A stretch of DNA of 22,196 bases from CAZYVD01 sp964651045 (GCA_964651045.1 CAZYVD010000047.1:1-22196), one strand, 5' to 3'. Counted from the first letter of the stretch, positions 1 to 8,270 are shown. The notes: generated by a model from the letters alone, not told the origin. Program-made: numbers and translations.

Positions 1-908
1 CACCTCCTGTTGAAGAAAGAAAGCAAAGGGTTAAAATAAAACGGAAAGATGAAGTAATTCAGGGGGAATTATTTAAAAATTTATGGAAGAGAGTCTCTCC
101 TAAAGCAAAATATATTGTAGACATTGATGTGGATAAGTTTATTGAGCAATGTATTCAGGAGATAAAAAAAATCGAAATAAAAAAGCCAGAAATAAGTATT
201 AAGAAAGTTAGGGTGGATGAAATTAAATCTGGAACTATCAAAGAGGAATTTATTAGAGAATCAGCAGAAAAAACACAGGTTACTAAAGTTTCAAATCTTA
301 TATCTTACATTGAGAAAGAAACTAGTTTAACCAGAAATACAATATTTAGAATATTGGCAGGTTCTAATAATCTTGATCTCTTATTTTTGAATCCTCAAAG
401 ATATGCAGAAAAAGTTATAGAAGTTATTAAAGAGTATAAGAGATCATTTGAAGTAGAGGGTATCAAATATATTGATTTGGAAGAAAGATATGATGTTGGT
501 CTCCTAAGAGAAGAAATAGCAAGCTATAGGAAGTATGTGATAAAAGTGCAAAAATCGATTTATGATGGAATAATTAAAGAATCAAATATAGAAGAAGAAT
601 TTGCTAAGACACTTGACAAAGATTCTCGGATAAAATTATTTATAAAATTGCCTGATTGGTATACGATAGAAACACCAGCAGGGAACTATACACCTGATTG
701 GGCAATCATCGTAGAAAAAGTTCAAAATGGTATTACTTCTGAAAAGATTTATTTTGTAGTTGAAACTAAAGGAACTAATAATATTTATGAATTAAGACCT
801 GACGAAAAGATTAAGATAAGGAGTGCAAAAAATAGATTTGAGCTTATAAGGGACACAAAATTTGTTGCTCCTGTTAAGGATTTTGATAGTTTTGAAGGTC
901 GATGGTGA
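1..908 (+). CDS. Type III restriction enzyme, Res subunit (3' end, 5' cut by window)
   Basis: The reading frame is open from position 3 to the stop at 906-908, so the GTG at 129 is internal and the true start lies left of the window. The visible part is the C-terminal region of a type III restriction Res subunit, the ATP-dependent helicase/nuclease that partners with a Mod methyltransferase. The nuclease core is recognisable: TPDWAI near 690-705 followed by VETKGT near 759-776 fits the PD-(D/E)xK pattern of the Res endonuclease domain. The early part (LWKRVSPKAKY, near 81-115) resembles the linker after the helicase domains. The helicase motifs and any mod gene are outside the window, so whether the system is complete cannot be judged. 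Nothing after the stop continues an R-M operon. The family call is from motif recognition; confidence is fairly high. Confidence 0.85.
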   Translation, partial: PPVEERKQRVKIKRKDEVIQGELFKNLWKRVSPKAKYIVDIDVDKFIEQCIQEIKKIEIKKPEISIKKVRVDEIKSGTIKEEFIRESAEKTQVTKVSNLISYIEKETSLTRNTIFRILAGSNNLDLLFLNPQRYAEKVIEVIKEYKRSFEVEGIKYIDLEERYDVGLLREEIASYRKYVIKVQKSIYDGIIKESNIEEEFAKTLDKDSRIKLFIKLPDWYTIETPAGNYTPDWAIIVEKVQNGITSEKIYFVVETKGTNNIYELRPDEKIKIRSAKNRFELIRDTKFVAPVKDFDSFEGRW

Positions 909-952
909 AATATAAGTATAAAACTAATATGGATTCGTCACTTCATATAACA

Positions 953-1015
953 GCGGATAAAAGACTCCGCTTCGCTCCGCTCAAATTTCCCTTCGGGGAA
1001 ACTTCGTTTATCCGC
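953..1015. repeat. Imperfect long palindrome with internal UUCG hairpin; half attC-like
   Basis: Outer arms GCGGATAAA (953-961) and TTTATCCGC (1007-1015) are exact inverted repeats. Inside lies a second hairpin, TTTCCC-TTCG-GGGAAA (986-1001). The left flank reads ATATAAC, similar to the RYYYAAC core of integron attC sites, but no GTTRRRY partner is present on the right. The element sits between the restriction gene and the truncated 5' end of the AbiEii remnant, so it may mark a recombination junction. A terminator is a less likely reading because no T-tract follows. Confidence 0.5.
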
Positions 1016-1019
1016 AAAC

Positions 1020-1780
1020 TATTATCTGAACTTTCTTGCATTGAATAAGAATGCTCAAAAAGAATGGATCTTTAAGGGTGGTACCTGCCTTCGCAAATGT
1101 TATTTTAAAGATTATCGATTTTCAGAAGATCTTGATTTTACTATAAAAAATACTCTTTCCGTAAATGAATTAAAGTCAATACTAGCTGCAATCAATCAAG
1201 ACATCCAGACCAATTTAGGTATTCATTTCGATCTGAAAGAACCTGTTGTGGAGATAATCGAAGATGATTATGGGAAAGAATCTTTGAGGCAAGAGTGTAT
1301 TATCGTGGTCCACTGGAGTTCAGAGGATCGCCGCCTGCAGTACGGATTCATTTGAATAGAGATGAAACAATTGTTTTTCCAGTAAATATGTTACCAATAA
1401 ATCATTCCTACAGCGATCAAAACGATCTGCCCCATGCCAGACTAAATGTTTATTCGCTCGAAGAAATACTGGTAGAGAAGTTACGTGCCTTTTCAAGTCA
1501 AAGAAAATTTGCTATTGCCAGGGATATTTATGATATATACCATTTGGTGCAAAGACAAACAGATGTTGTGAAATCAATTAATGCACTTGGTGAAAAATGT
1601 GCTGTGAAAAACATCGATATCAAGAAAATCGATCTGAACGATATAATGCGACGTAAAGAAGAATATAAATTAAACTGGGAAAACAATCTGCTTTATTTAG
1701 TACCCCAAAACTTAAAAATATCATTTGATGAAGCGTGGAATCTGTCTACAGGTCTGTTGAAGAAAGCTCTGCAAAAATAA
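1020..1780 (+). pseudogene. AbiEii/AbiGii-type nucleotidyltransferase toxin, truncated and frameshifted
   Basis: The protein is split over two frames. The first part carries FKGGTCLRK and RFSEDLDFT, the nucleotidyltransferase core (GG[TS]xLRK plus DxD) of AbiEii-family toxins, which transfer nucleotides to RNA substrates. The second part (from about 1292) continues the family pattern with YYRGPLEFRG, EILVEKLRAF and ARDIYDIYHLVQ. Joining the frames needs one added base near 1290-1293 (LRQ then RVYYRGPLE). The N-terminal roughly 40 residues expected before FKGGT are missing: in frame the sequence runs back through YYLNFLALN into the palindrome at 953-1015. No start codon with a ribosome site and no AbiEi antitoxin gene is visible. 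The gene therefore looks dead, unless the frameshift is a sequencing error. Confidence 0.75.
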
Positions 1781-1836
1781 ATTTAAGAAATAATATAAAG
1801 GATTGATTATAGATAGTGTTGATTTTTTTGATAGTA

Positions 1837-1867
1837 TTGAGTAATTTTACTCAAGACATTGAGTAAA
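1837..1867. promoter_or_regulatory. Operator-like TTGAGTAA inverted repeat plus third copy
   Basis: TTGAGTAA (1837-1844) and TTACTCAA (1847-1854) form a perfect 8-bp inverted repeat with a 2-bp centre. A third direct copy TTGAGTAA lies at 1859-1866. The cluster ends 16 bp before the AAA ATPase start at 1883, so it is well placed for a repressor or autoregulator of that gene. No protein binding it is known from the sequence itself. Confidence 0.5.
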
Positions 1868-1882
1868 TTGTAAAGAGATCAG

Positions 1883-3064
1883 ATGTATAAACGACCTATC
1901 TTTCAAATAATTTTAAAACGTCTTAATGAAAAGAGACGATTTATCCAGATTTTAGCTGGTCCAAGACAAACTGGTAAAACCACCTTGGCCCGTCAAGTAA
2001 TGGAAAGCATCTCAATGCCAGTTCACTATTCTACTGCCGATGAACCAACTTTAAAAGACACCATCTGGTTGGAGCAGCAATGGGAGACTGCCCGTTTTCG
2101 CGCTAAAGACCAAAATGCTCTATTAATTCTAGATGAAATTCAAAAAATACGGGGCTGGTCAGAAACTGTTAAACGGTTTTGGGATGAAGATACAAGAAAT
2201 AATAGATTACTCTATGTTATTTTACTAGGTTCTTCACCATTACTTATTCAGCAAGGTTTAACAGAAAGTCTGGCAGGAAGGTTTGAAATTATTCCGGTTA
2301 CTCACTGGCCATTTTCCGAGATGCGAGATGCATTTGGTTGGAAATTGGATCAATATATTTTTTTCGGTTGGTACCCGGGGATAGTTGATCTAATTACTGA
2401 TGAACAGCGTGCTAAAAATTACATTAAGGATTCTTTAATTGAGACATCGGTTTCCCGCGATATTTTACTTATGACAAGGGTAGATAAACCAGCACTCTTA
2501 CGTCGTCTATTCGAGCTTGGCTGCCTGTATTCCGGCCAGGTACTTTCTTATCAAAAAATGTTAGGGCAATTACAAGATGCTGGTAATACTACCACACTCG
2601 CCCATTATCTAGATTTGTTAAGCGGCGCCGGTTTAATCACAAGTGTACCCAAATACAGTGGTCATCGTTTCCGCCAGCGATCATCAAGCCCTAAATTGCT
2701 GGTACTAAATACTGCATTAATGTCTGTTTATTCTCATCTAACCTTTCAGCAAACGCTGCAAAATCCAGAAATTTGGGGACGATTCGTTGAATCTGCTGTG
2801 GGAGCATATCTTTATAATGCAATCATAGGTAAAAACATAGAATTATTTTACTGGCTGGAACGAAATCGTGAAGTTGATTTCGTTCTGACAAGAGGAAAGG
2901 AACTGATTGCCATTGAAGTGAAAAGCGGCCGGCGGAGAAATAACTTACCTGGTATTAAATTATTTTCAACACGTTTTCCGGTTAAGAAAAAATTGTTAGT
3001 TGGCGCTGATGGAATCCCATTGGAGGAATTTCTAACTATCAATCCTGAAGAGTGGTTTGAGTAA
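1883..3064 (+). CDS. AAA ATPase of the AAA_14/DUF4143 type
   Basis: A 393-aa protein with a P-loop at residues 26-33 (GPRQTGKT, Lys32), a Walker B LLILDEIQ, a sensor-like LLGSSPLL, and SLAGRFEIIPVTHWPFSEM typical of these ATPases. The C-terminal part has EVDFVL followed by AIEVKSGRRRN, the PD-(D/E)xK-like signature of the DUF4143 domain. Length agrees with the family (about 380-420 aa). These proteins are common, often solitary accessory genes in bacteria and archaea; their biological role is not settled, and a link to defence or toxin-antitoxin function is only suggested by neighbourhoods such as this one. The ATG at 1883 follows AAAGAGATCAG. The gene appears intact, unlike its neighbours, and has its own upstream TTGAGTAA repeat cluster. 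Confidence 0.9.
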   Translation: MYKRPIFQIILKRLNEKRRFIQILAGPRQTGKTTLARQVMESISMPVHYSTADEPTLKDTIWLEQQWETARFRAKDQNALLILDEIQKIRGWSETVKRFWDEDTRNNRLLYVILLGSSPLLIQQGLTESLAGRFEIIPVTHWPFSEMRDAFGWKLDQYIFFGWYPGIVDLITDEQRAKNYIKDSLIETSVSRDILLMTRVDKPALLRRLFELGCLYSGQVLSYQKMLGQLQDAGNTTTLAHYLDLLSGAGLITSVPKYSGHRFRQRSSSPKLLVLNTALMSVYSHLTFQQTLQNPEIWGRFVESAVGAYLYNAIIGKNIELFYWLERNREVDFVLTRGKELIAIEVKSGRRRNNLPGIKLFSTRFPVKKKLLVGADGIPLEEFLTINPEEWFE

Positions 3065-3067
3065 TAA

Positions 3068-3373
3068 ATGAGTGAATTTATTATTCAAAACATCAACAAA
3101 ACCTTTGACGGTATTCATGCTGTGAAGAATTTTTCATTTGAATGGAAAGACAACCGTATAGTAGGCCTCATCGGACCAAACGGGGCAGGGAAGACTACTA
3201 TTTTTAATATTATTACTGGATTTCTGCCTGCTGATTCAGGTCAATTTATTTTTAAAAATGAAGATATTTTAAAATTACCTGCTTACAAAATTGTCAGGAA
3301 AGGTATCTCAAGAACCTTTCAGGATTTACGCCTTTTGCGTCAGGTACGGGTTATAGAAGAAGGGAAAATATAA
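3068..3373 (+). pseudogene. LivG-like ABC transporter ATPase, internally deleted remnant
   Basis: The 101-residue frame begins as a normal LivG/LptB-type ATPase: IIQNINKTFDGIHAVKNFSF, Walker A GLIGPNGAGKTT, ITGFLPADSG, and the family motif GISRTFQDLRLLRQ. It then jumps to VRVIEEGKI and stops. The Q-loop continuation, LSGGQ signature, Walker B and H-loop, all needed for ATP hydrolysis, are absent. The tail VRVIEEGK resembles the strand found near the C-terminus of ABC ATPases (GRVIEEG), so an internal deletion is the simplest explanation. The ATG is only 3 bp after the stop of the AAA ATPase. No permease or binding-protein gene is nearby. Family-level recognition is secure; the deletion model is inference. 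Confidence 0.75.
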
Positions 3374-3439
3374 AAAAATATTTTTAATGTAGCTTCAACT
3401 TATTGATACCCCAACTTATTCATCACCAGCCTTTTTTAC

Positions 3440-3468
3440 TTGTATTCAAATGTTTATAGTGTTATATT
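3440..3468 (+). promoter_or_regulatory. Putative sigma-70 promoter for the nitrilase-rtcB-exbD-panC run
   Basis: TTGTAT (3440-3445), a 17-bp spacer and TATATT (3463-3468) lie 34 bp before the hydrolase start. The region is AT-rich, so the match is only suggestive. It is the only likely promoter before a series of closely spaced + strand genes. Confidence 0.35.
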
Positions 3469-3501
3469 TTTTTATGGTAAATTTTAGTTCAGAGGCAGTG
3501 T

Positions 3502-4293
3502 ATGCGAGTTGCAGTATATCAATTTGCACCGATATTTGGTGATAAGGAGAAGAATTTAAAGAGAATCGAAACAGCGCTGGAACAGGTAGATGCAGATCTG
3601 GTGGTATTCCCTGAGCTGTGTACTACAGGCTATCAATTTATTTCTGATCAGGAAGTTAATTCTCTTTGCGAACCGATTCCAGAGGGGCCAACTGTCCAGC
3701 ACTTTATAAAGTTATGTAGAGAAAAGGGAATATTTATTGTTGCAGGCATTGGGGAGATTTTTAACACAACACCTTACAACTCTGCTGTTCTTGTCGGTCC
3801 AGAAGGATTCATCGGCTTATACCGAAAGGTTCACCTCTTTTATGAAGAAAAGAAATGGTTTCAGCCAGGCGATCTTGGATTTCGCGTATGGGATATAGGC
3901 ATTGCAAAGATCGGAATAATGATCTGCTTCGACTGGATATTTCCAGAGGCAGCGCGTTCATTGGCGCTTCAGGGAGCAGAGCTCATCTGCCATCCGGTAA
4001 ATCTCGTTCTCCCATACTGTCAGGATGCAATGATCACAAGAAGCATTGAGAATGGAGTATACACAGTAACGGCAAATAGAGTAGGAAGTGAAGAGAGAGG
4101 GGGAAGGAAGAGATTGATATTTACTGGAAAGAGTCAGGTCGTCGGTCCAAGAGGAGAGATACTATTTCGTCTAAAAGAGGAAGACGGAATTTTTCAGATA
4201 ACAGAGATCGATACCTCCCTTGCCTCAGAGAAGTATATTACAGATTTTAATCATATACTGAATGACAGAAGACCAGATCAGTATATAAATTAA
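3502..4293 (+). CDS. Carbon-nitrogen hydrolase (nitrilase superfamily)
   Basis: A 263-aa protein with the full nitrilase-superfamily catalytic set: Glu38 in VVFPELCTTGY, Lys109 in LYRKVHLF and Cys142 in IMICFDWIFPEAAR. These enzymes are soluble cytosolic amidases, nitrilases or N-carbamoyl hydrolases that form a thioester on the cysteine. Length fits the small single-domain members (260-290 aa). The substrate cannot be told from sequence alone; omega-amidase or N-carbamoylputrescine amidase-like activities are typical of this size class. The ATG follows AGAGGCAGTGT, a reasonable ribosome site. Sixteen bases separate its stop from rtcB, suggesting one transcript. Confidence 0.92.
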   Translation: MRVAVYQFAPIFGDKEKNLKRIETALEQVDADLVVFPELCTTGYQFISDQEVNSLCEPIPEGPTVQHFIKLCREKGIFIVAGIGEIFNTTPYNSAVLVGPEGFIGLYRKVHLFYEEKKWFQPGDLGFRVWDIGIAKIGIMICFDWIFPEAARSLALQGAELICHPVNLVLPYCQDAMITRSIENGVYTVTANRVGSEERGGRKRLIFTGKSQVVGPRGEILFRLKEEDGIFQITEIDTSLASEKYITDFNHILNDRRPDQYIN

Positions 4294-4309
4294 TATTAGA
4301 GAGAGTAAA

Positions 4310-5767
4310 ATGGGTGAATCGTGGAATGGACCGCTTGAGAGAATAGATGAGTATCGGTGGCTGATTCCAGACTCTTATGAAAAGGGAATGAGAGTAGCCG
4401 GCCTTATCTATGCAGACAGCAAGATGATAGAAGATGTGCGTCAGGACCAGGCACCTCAGCAGGTGGCAAATGTTGCACATCTTCCAGGAATAGTGGGAAG
4501 GTCGATGGCAATGCCCGATATTCACTGGGGATACGGGTTTCCAATAGGAGGAGTGGCAGGGTTTGACTGCGAGGCAGGAGTGATCTCCCCTGGTGGAGTT
4601 GGATATGATATAAACTGCGGTGTAAGGCTTGTACGCACAAACTTGCGGACAGAAGATGTCAGGGGGAAAATTGAAGCTCTTATTGAAAAACTTTTTCAGA
4701 TGGTGCCGTGCGGTGTTGGCTCCACAAGTAAATTAAGACTTTCAAAAAAAGATGAGAAACTTGTATTGACAAGAGGATCTGCCTGGGCTGTTCAACAGGG
4801 ATTTGGATGGCAGGAGGATGTTGAGCTGACTGAAGAGAGGGGTGCAATGGATGGTGCAGATCCAGATGCACTTTCATCAAGAGCACTGGAGAGAGGCAGA
4901 CCGCAGCTAGGGACCTTAGGATCGGGAAACCATTTTCTCGAAATACAGAAGGTTGAAGAAATATTTGACGAAAAAGTAGCATCTATATTTGGTATAGAAA
5001 AGGGCCAGATAGTTGTAATGATACACACTGGTTCAAGGGGTCTTGGTTATCAGGTTTGTGATGATAATATTGATTCAATGGTTCGGGCTATGAACAGGTA
5101 TGGAATAAAGATACCCGATAAACAGCTTGCCTGCGCACCTGTAGACTCACCTGAAGGGAGAAGATATTTTGCTGCAATGGCTGCTGCTGCAAATTATGCG
5201 TGGACAAATCGGCAGTTGATACTACACTGGGTAAGGGAGAGTTTTGAGGCTGTTTTTGGAGAATCTGCAGAACGTCTCGGAATGCACATGATCTATGATG
5301 TTGCTCACAATATAGCAAAATTTGAACAGCATACCGTAGGTCAAGAGGTGAAGAGGCTTGTTGTACACAGGAAGGGTGCTACAAGAGCATTTGGCCCGGG
5401 ACATATGGAGATACCAGAGAAATACAGAGAGACAGGCCAGCCTGTCCTCATCCCGGGTGATATGGGTACCGCATCATATATATTGGCTGGAACAAAAAAG
5501 GCAATGGATGAGAGTCTTGGCTCGACATGTCACGGTGCGGGTCGTGTTATGAGCAGGAGAAAGGCTCTGAAGGCAACACGGGGTCGTTCAATAAGGGATG
5601 AATTGATGAAGAAGGGGATTTATGTTCAAAGCAGAGGAAACCGTACACTGTTTGAAGAAGCTCCTGAGGCCTACAAAGATATAGACAGAGTTGTAGATAT
5701 TGTGCACAGGGCAGGATTATCGAAAAAGGTGGCTCGAATGCACCCTCTTGGTGTTGTCAAGGGCTAA
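4310..5767 (+). CDS. rtcB: RNA-splicing ligase RtcB
   Basis: A 485-aa RtcB, the GTP- and Mn-dependent ligase joining 2',3'-cyclic phosphate or 3'-phosphate RNA ends to 5'-OH ends in tRNA splicing or RNA repair. Diagnostic stretches are present in order: MPDIHWGYGFPIGGVAGFD (68-86), GYDINCGVRL with the metal ligands Asp100 and Cys103, GSGNHFLEIQ, HTGSRGLGYQ, YDVAHNIAKFEQH, VVHRKGATRAFGPGH, PGDMGTASY, and CHGAGR with the guanylylated histidine at His408. Length is normal for the family (480-500 aa). The ATG at 4310 follows AGAGAGAGTAAA. No archease gene, the usual activator, and no rtcA or rtcR lies next to it here. The identification is very secure. Confidence 0.98.
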   Translation: MGESWNGPLERIDEYRWLIPDSYEKGMRVAGLIYADSKMIEDVRQDQAPQQVANVAHLPGIVGRSMAMPDIHWGYGFPIGGVAGFDCEAGVISPGGVGYDINCGVRLVRTNLRTEDVRGKIEALIEKLFQMVPCGVGSTSKLRLSKKDEKLVLTRGSAWAVQQGFGWQEDVELTEERGAMDGADPDALSSRALERGRPQLGTLGSGNHFLEIQKVEEIFDEKVASIFGIEKGQIVVMIHTGSRGLGYQVCDDNIDSMVRAMNRYGIKIPDKQLACAPVDSPEGRRYFAAMAAAANYAWTNRQLILHWVRESFEAVFGESAERLGMHMIYDVAHNIAKFEQHTVGQEVKRLVVHRKGATRAFGPGHMEIPEKYRETGQPVLIPGDMGTASYILAGTKKAMDESLGSTCHGAGRVMSRRKALKATRGRSIRDELMKKGIYVQSRGNRTLFEEAPEAYKDIDRVVDIVHRAGLSKKVARMHPLGVVKG

Positions 5768-5797
5768 TGATCTATAAGGCTGGGAAGACTATCTGTA

Positions 5798-6232
5798 ATG
5801 CAATTTATTACACATAGAAAAAGAAAGGTGATTATTAACATAACCTCTCTTGTAGATGTTTTATTCCTACTTTTAATTTTTTTTATAGTATCATCCACAT
5901 TTCTGGAACAGCCTGGCATAAGGCTTAATCTTCCATCCACATCTAATTTGCAGACTCATAAGAGAGTTAGCTATATTTTATATATCGATTATAAAAGAAG
6001 GATCTATATAAATAAACATAGAGTAGATTTAACCTCTCTTTCAGATAGCCTCAAATCCATCTCAAATAAAATAGAAGGGGAGGGTCTTATGATCGAGGCA
6101 GATGAGAGAATAGAGTATGGTTTTTTTGTAAGGGTCATAGATATTCTTCGTCAGTGCGGGATCGATAATTTGGTAATTACTACTAAATTTGAAAAATTTG
6201 ATCAAAGAGATAGTTCAGGCAGGTTGAAATGA
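5798..6232 (+). CDS. ExbD/TolR-type biopolymer transport protein, without an ExbB partner
   Basis: A 144-aa protein of the ExbD/TolR family: a short basic cytoplasmic start, a single membrane helix (about 14-36) containing the conserved Asp20 in TSLVDVLFLLLIFFIVSSTF, then the LPST stretch and a periplasmic domain. Asp20 corresponds to the proton-pathway aspartate of ExbD. Such proteins normally work with an ExbB/TolQ (MotA-type) channel in TonB or Tol systems, and the partner gene is usually directly upstream. Here the upstream gene is rtcB and the downstream gene is panC, overlapping by ATGA, so the protein must use an ExbB encoded elsewhere. The Shine-Dalgarno before ATG 5798 is weak (GGCTGGGAAG about 15 bases away). 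Confidence 0.9.
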   Translation: MQFITHRKRKVIINITSLVDVLFLLLIFFIVSSTFLEQPGIRLNLPSTSNLQTHKRVSYILYIDYKRRIYINKHRVDLTSLSDSLKSISNKIEGEGLMIEADERIEYGFFVRVIDILRQCGIDNLVITTKFEKFDQRDSSGRLK

Positions 6233-7095
6233 TTGTTATTAAGACAGTCAGCCAGATGCAGCAAAGAGCCGAGACCTTAAGAAAAGAGGGGAAGGTGATT
6301 GGTTTTGTGCCAACAATGGGCTATCTGCATGAAGGACATTTGAGTTTGATTAGAATTGCAAGAAAGAGGGCAGATGTTGTTGTTGTTTCCATATTTGTCA
6401 ATCCCACACAGTTTGGTCCAGGTGAGGATCTTGATAGATATCCACGCGACTTTGAAAGGGACCTGCACCTTGCAGGGGATGCAGGGGCAGATATAATATT
6501 TTATCCCTCAGCAGATGAGATGTATGCCAGGGACTATTTAACCTATGTTGAGGTTGAAAGAATCACAAAGAGGCTGTGCGGAATCTCAAGGCCAACACAT
6601 TTTCGAGGAGTAACAACAATATGCACAAAACTCTTCAATGCTGTTAAGCCGCACTTTGCTGTTTTTGGCGAAAAGGATTTTCAGCAGGCAGTAGTGATAA
6701 AGAAGATGGTAAAGGATTTGAATTTTGATATCGAAATCATAACAGGTCCAATAATTCGCGAGAAGGATGGACTTGCGATGAGCTCTCGCAACACATATCT
6801 TTCTCCAGAGGAAAGACAAGATGCACTTTCACTCTATGAATCGCTGCAGATAGCAGAGCAGAAGATTCGAGAGGGAGAAAGAGATCCAAATGTTGTTAAG
6901 TCTGCTGTAATAGATCATATCAAATCAAAGAAAACGGCACGTATAGATTATGTCAGTATAGTTGATCCTGAAACACTTGAGGATCTTGATTCTATACAGG
7001 ACAAAGCACTCATTGCACTTGCAGTTTATATTGGAAACACAAGGCTTATAGACAATCGTGTTGTAGAAATTAGATCATCCCGAATTAACGGATAA
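6229..7095 (+). CDS. panC: Pantothenate synthetase (pantoate-beta-alanine ligase)
   Basis: A 288-aa PanC, which joins pantoate and beta-alanine with ATP to give pantothenate on the way to coenzyme A. The nucleotidyltransferase HxGH-type motif is at His34-Glu-Gly-His37 in PTMGYLHEGHLSLI, followed by SIFVNPTQFGPGEDL, FRGVTTICTKLFN, FGEKDFQQ, and the KMSKS-like AMSSRNTYLSPEER. Length and motif order are normal. Its ATG overlaps the exbD-like stop (ATGA, 6229-6232), which implies translational coupling. panB and panD are not in the window. The last 19 bases, including the stop, form one arm of an inverted repeat shared with the asnA 3' end. Confidence 0.97.
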   Translation: MIVIKTVSQMQQRAETLRKEGKVIGFVPTMGYLHEGHLSLIRIARKRADVVVVSIFVNPTQFGPGEDLDRYPRDFERDLHLAGDAGADIIFYPSADEMYARDYLTYVEVERITKRLCGISRPTHFRGVTTICTKLFNAVKPHFAVFGEKDFQQAVVIKKMVKDLNFDIEIITGPIIREKDGLAMSSRNTYLSPEERQDALSLYESLQIAEQKIREGERDPNVVKSAVIDHIKSKKTARIDYVSIVDPETLEDLDSIQDKALIALAVYIGNTRLIDNRVVEIRSSRING

Positions 7096-7177
7096 GCAAT
7101 GTTTCGTACTCAAACCTCATTCTATTTAGATGATGAAGAATAGCTATAAATCGATCTCTTATCCGTTAAATCGGGAT
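7077..7177. repeat. 20-bp inverted repeat joining the 3' ends of panC and asnA
   Basis: ATCCCGAATTAACGGATAAG (7077-7096) and CTTATCCGTTAAATCGGGAT (7158-7177) are reverse complements at 19 of 20 positions, with 61 bases between. The left arm covers the panC stop; the right arm ends on the first base of the asnA stop codon complement. No T-tract follows on either strand, so it is not a canonical terminator. It could still protect or pair convergent mRNA ends. Confidence 0.6.
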
Positions 7178-8250
7178 CATAAAAGTACGATGTTGTATTC
7201 TTTGCATTTCTCCCTCATCTTATCTGGCCAGATGGATGCCTGAACCTCTCCGATGTGTGCCTTTCTTAGAAACAACATGCAGAGTCGTGATTGTCCTATG
7301 CCGCCTCCAATTGTAAGTGGAAGTTTGCCATTCAACAGAAGGGTATGAAAGTACAGATTGGTCTTCCATGTTTCACCCTTTATCTCAAGTTGGCGGAGTA
7401 GAGATTCTCTATCTACACGAATTCCCATGGATGAGAGTTCGAATGCCTGATTTAGTAGGGGATACCATACAAGGATATCTCCATTCAGTCCTTGTTTTCC
7501 CCCTCCAGTTTCAGTAGACCAGTCGTCGTAATCCGGGGCCCGGCCGTCGTGGGGGCTTCCATCTTTAAGCTTACTGCCAATACCTATGATAAAAACTGCT
7601 CCCTCCTGCTCACAGATACGGTTCTCTCTCTCCCGAGGGGATATATCGGGGTACATTTCCAGAAGCTCTTCACTATGTATGAAAGTTATATCGGTTGGAA
7701 GGAATGGCCCTGATATTGAGGGGAATTCCATACAGACCTCTTTTTCTACTTCTTGCATGACACGATAGATTTTTCTTACAATTGATTTTAAGAATTGAAG
7801 ATCTCTTTCTTCTTTTGAGATGATTCGCTCCCAGTCCCACTGATCTACATAGATAGAATGTAGATTGTCCAGACTCTCATCAGGCCGAATGGCATTCATG
7901 TCAGTATAGAGCCCTTCACCTGCTTTAAACATATAATCTGCTAAAGCCTTTCGCTTCCATTTTGCAAGGGATTGGACAATTTCACCAGTTTCGTTTATTT
8001 TTGGAATTGAGAATCTTACAGGTGTTTCCCATCCATTTAAATAGTCATTGATTCCAGTCCTTTGAAGAACAATAAGCGGGGCAGATACGCGTGTCAGGTT
8101 TAAAGATTCTGAGAGCTTGTGCTGAAAAAGATCCTTGATAAATTTTATTCCTCTTTCTGTTTCGCGAAGGTCAAGATATGGTCTATATCCTTCTGGTATC
8201 TTTAGATCAAAACTTTTAAGGCCTTCATCTCTTTCAACTGTACTTTTCAT
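7177..8250 (-). CDS. asnA: Aspartate-ammonia ligase (asparagine synthetase A)
   Basis: A 357-aa AsnA, the ammonia-dependent, class II aminoacyl-tRNA-synthetase-like enzyme that makes asparagine from aspartate and ATP. Recognisable segments are VSAPLIVLQRTGINDYLNG, SLAKWKRKALADY, GLYTDMNAIRPDE, SIYVDQWDWE, ELSSMGIRVD and the motif-3-like LTIGGGIGQSRLCMLFL near the C-terminus. The N-terminus is somewhat longer than in E. coli AsnA (330 aa). The start at 8250 has a strong GGAGG about 8 bases upstream. The gene is monocistronic and convergent to panC. Its leader contains an Asn-rich peptide ORF and a terminator (see those entries), implying control of transcription by asparagine supply. Confidence 0.96.
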   Translation of the reverse strand: MKSTVERDEGLKSFDLKIPEGYRPYLDLRETERGIKFIKDLFQHKLSESLNLTRVSAPLIVLQRTGINDYLNGWETPVRFSIPKINETGEIVQSLAKWKRKALADYMFKAGEGLYTDMNAIRPDESLDNLHSIYVDQWDWERIISKEERDLQFLKSIVRKIYRVMQEVEKEVCMEFPSISGPFLPTDITFIHSEELLEMYPDISPRERENRICEQEGAVFIIGIGSKLKDGSPHDGRAPDYDDWSTETGGGKQGLNGDILVWYPLLNQAFELSSMGIRVDRESLLRQLEIKGETWKTNLYFHTLLLNGKLPLTIGGGIGQSRLCMLFLRKAHIGEVQASIWPDKMREKCKEYNIVLL

Positions 8251-8270
8251 CTTTAATCCTCCATTTTTTG

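Noticed and set aside
4404..5404. Several minus-strand frames opposite rtcB
   Set aside because: They are shadows of the strongly conserved rtcB frame, with no ribosome sites or recognisable motifs.
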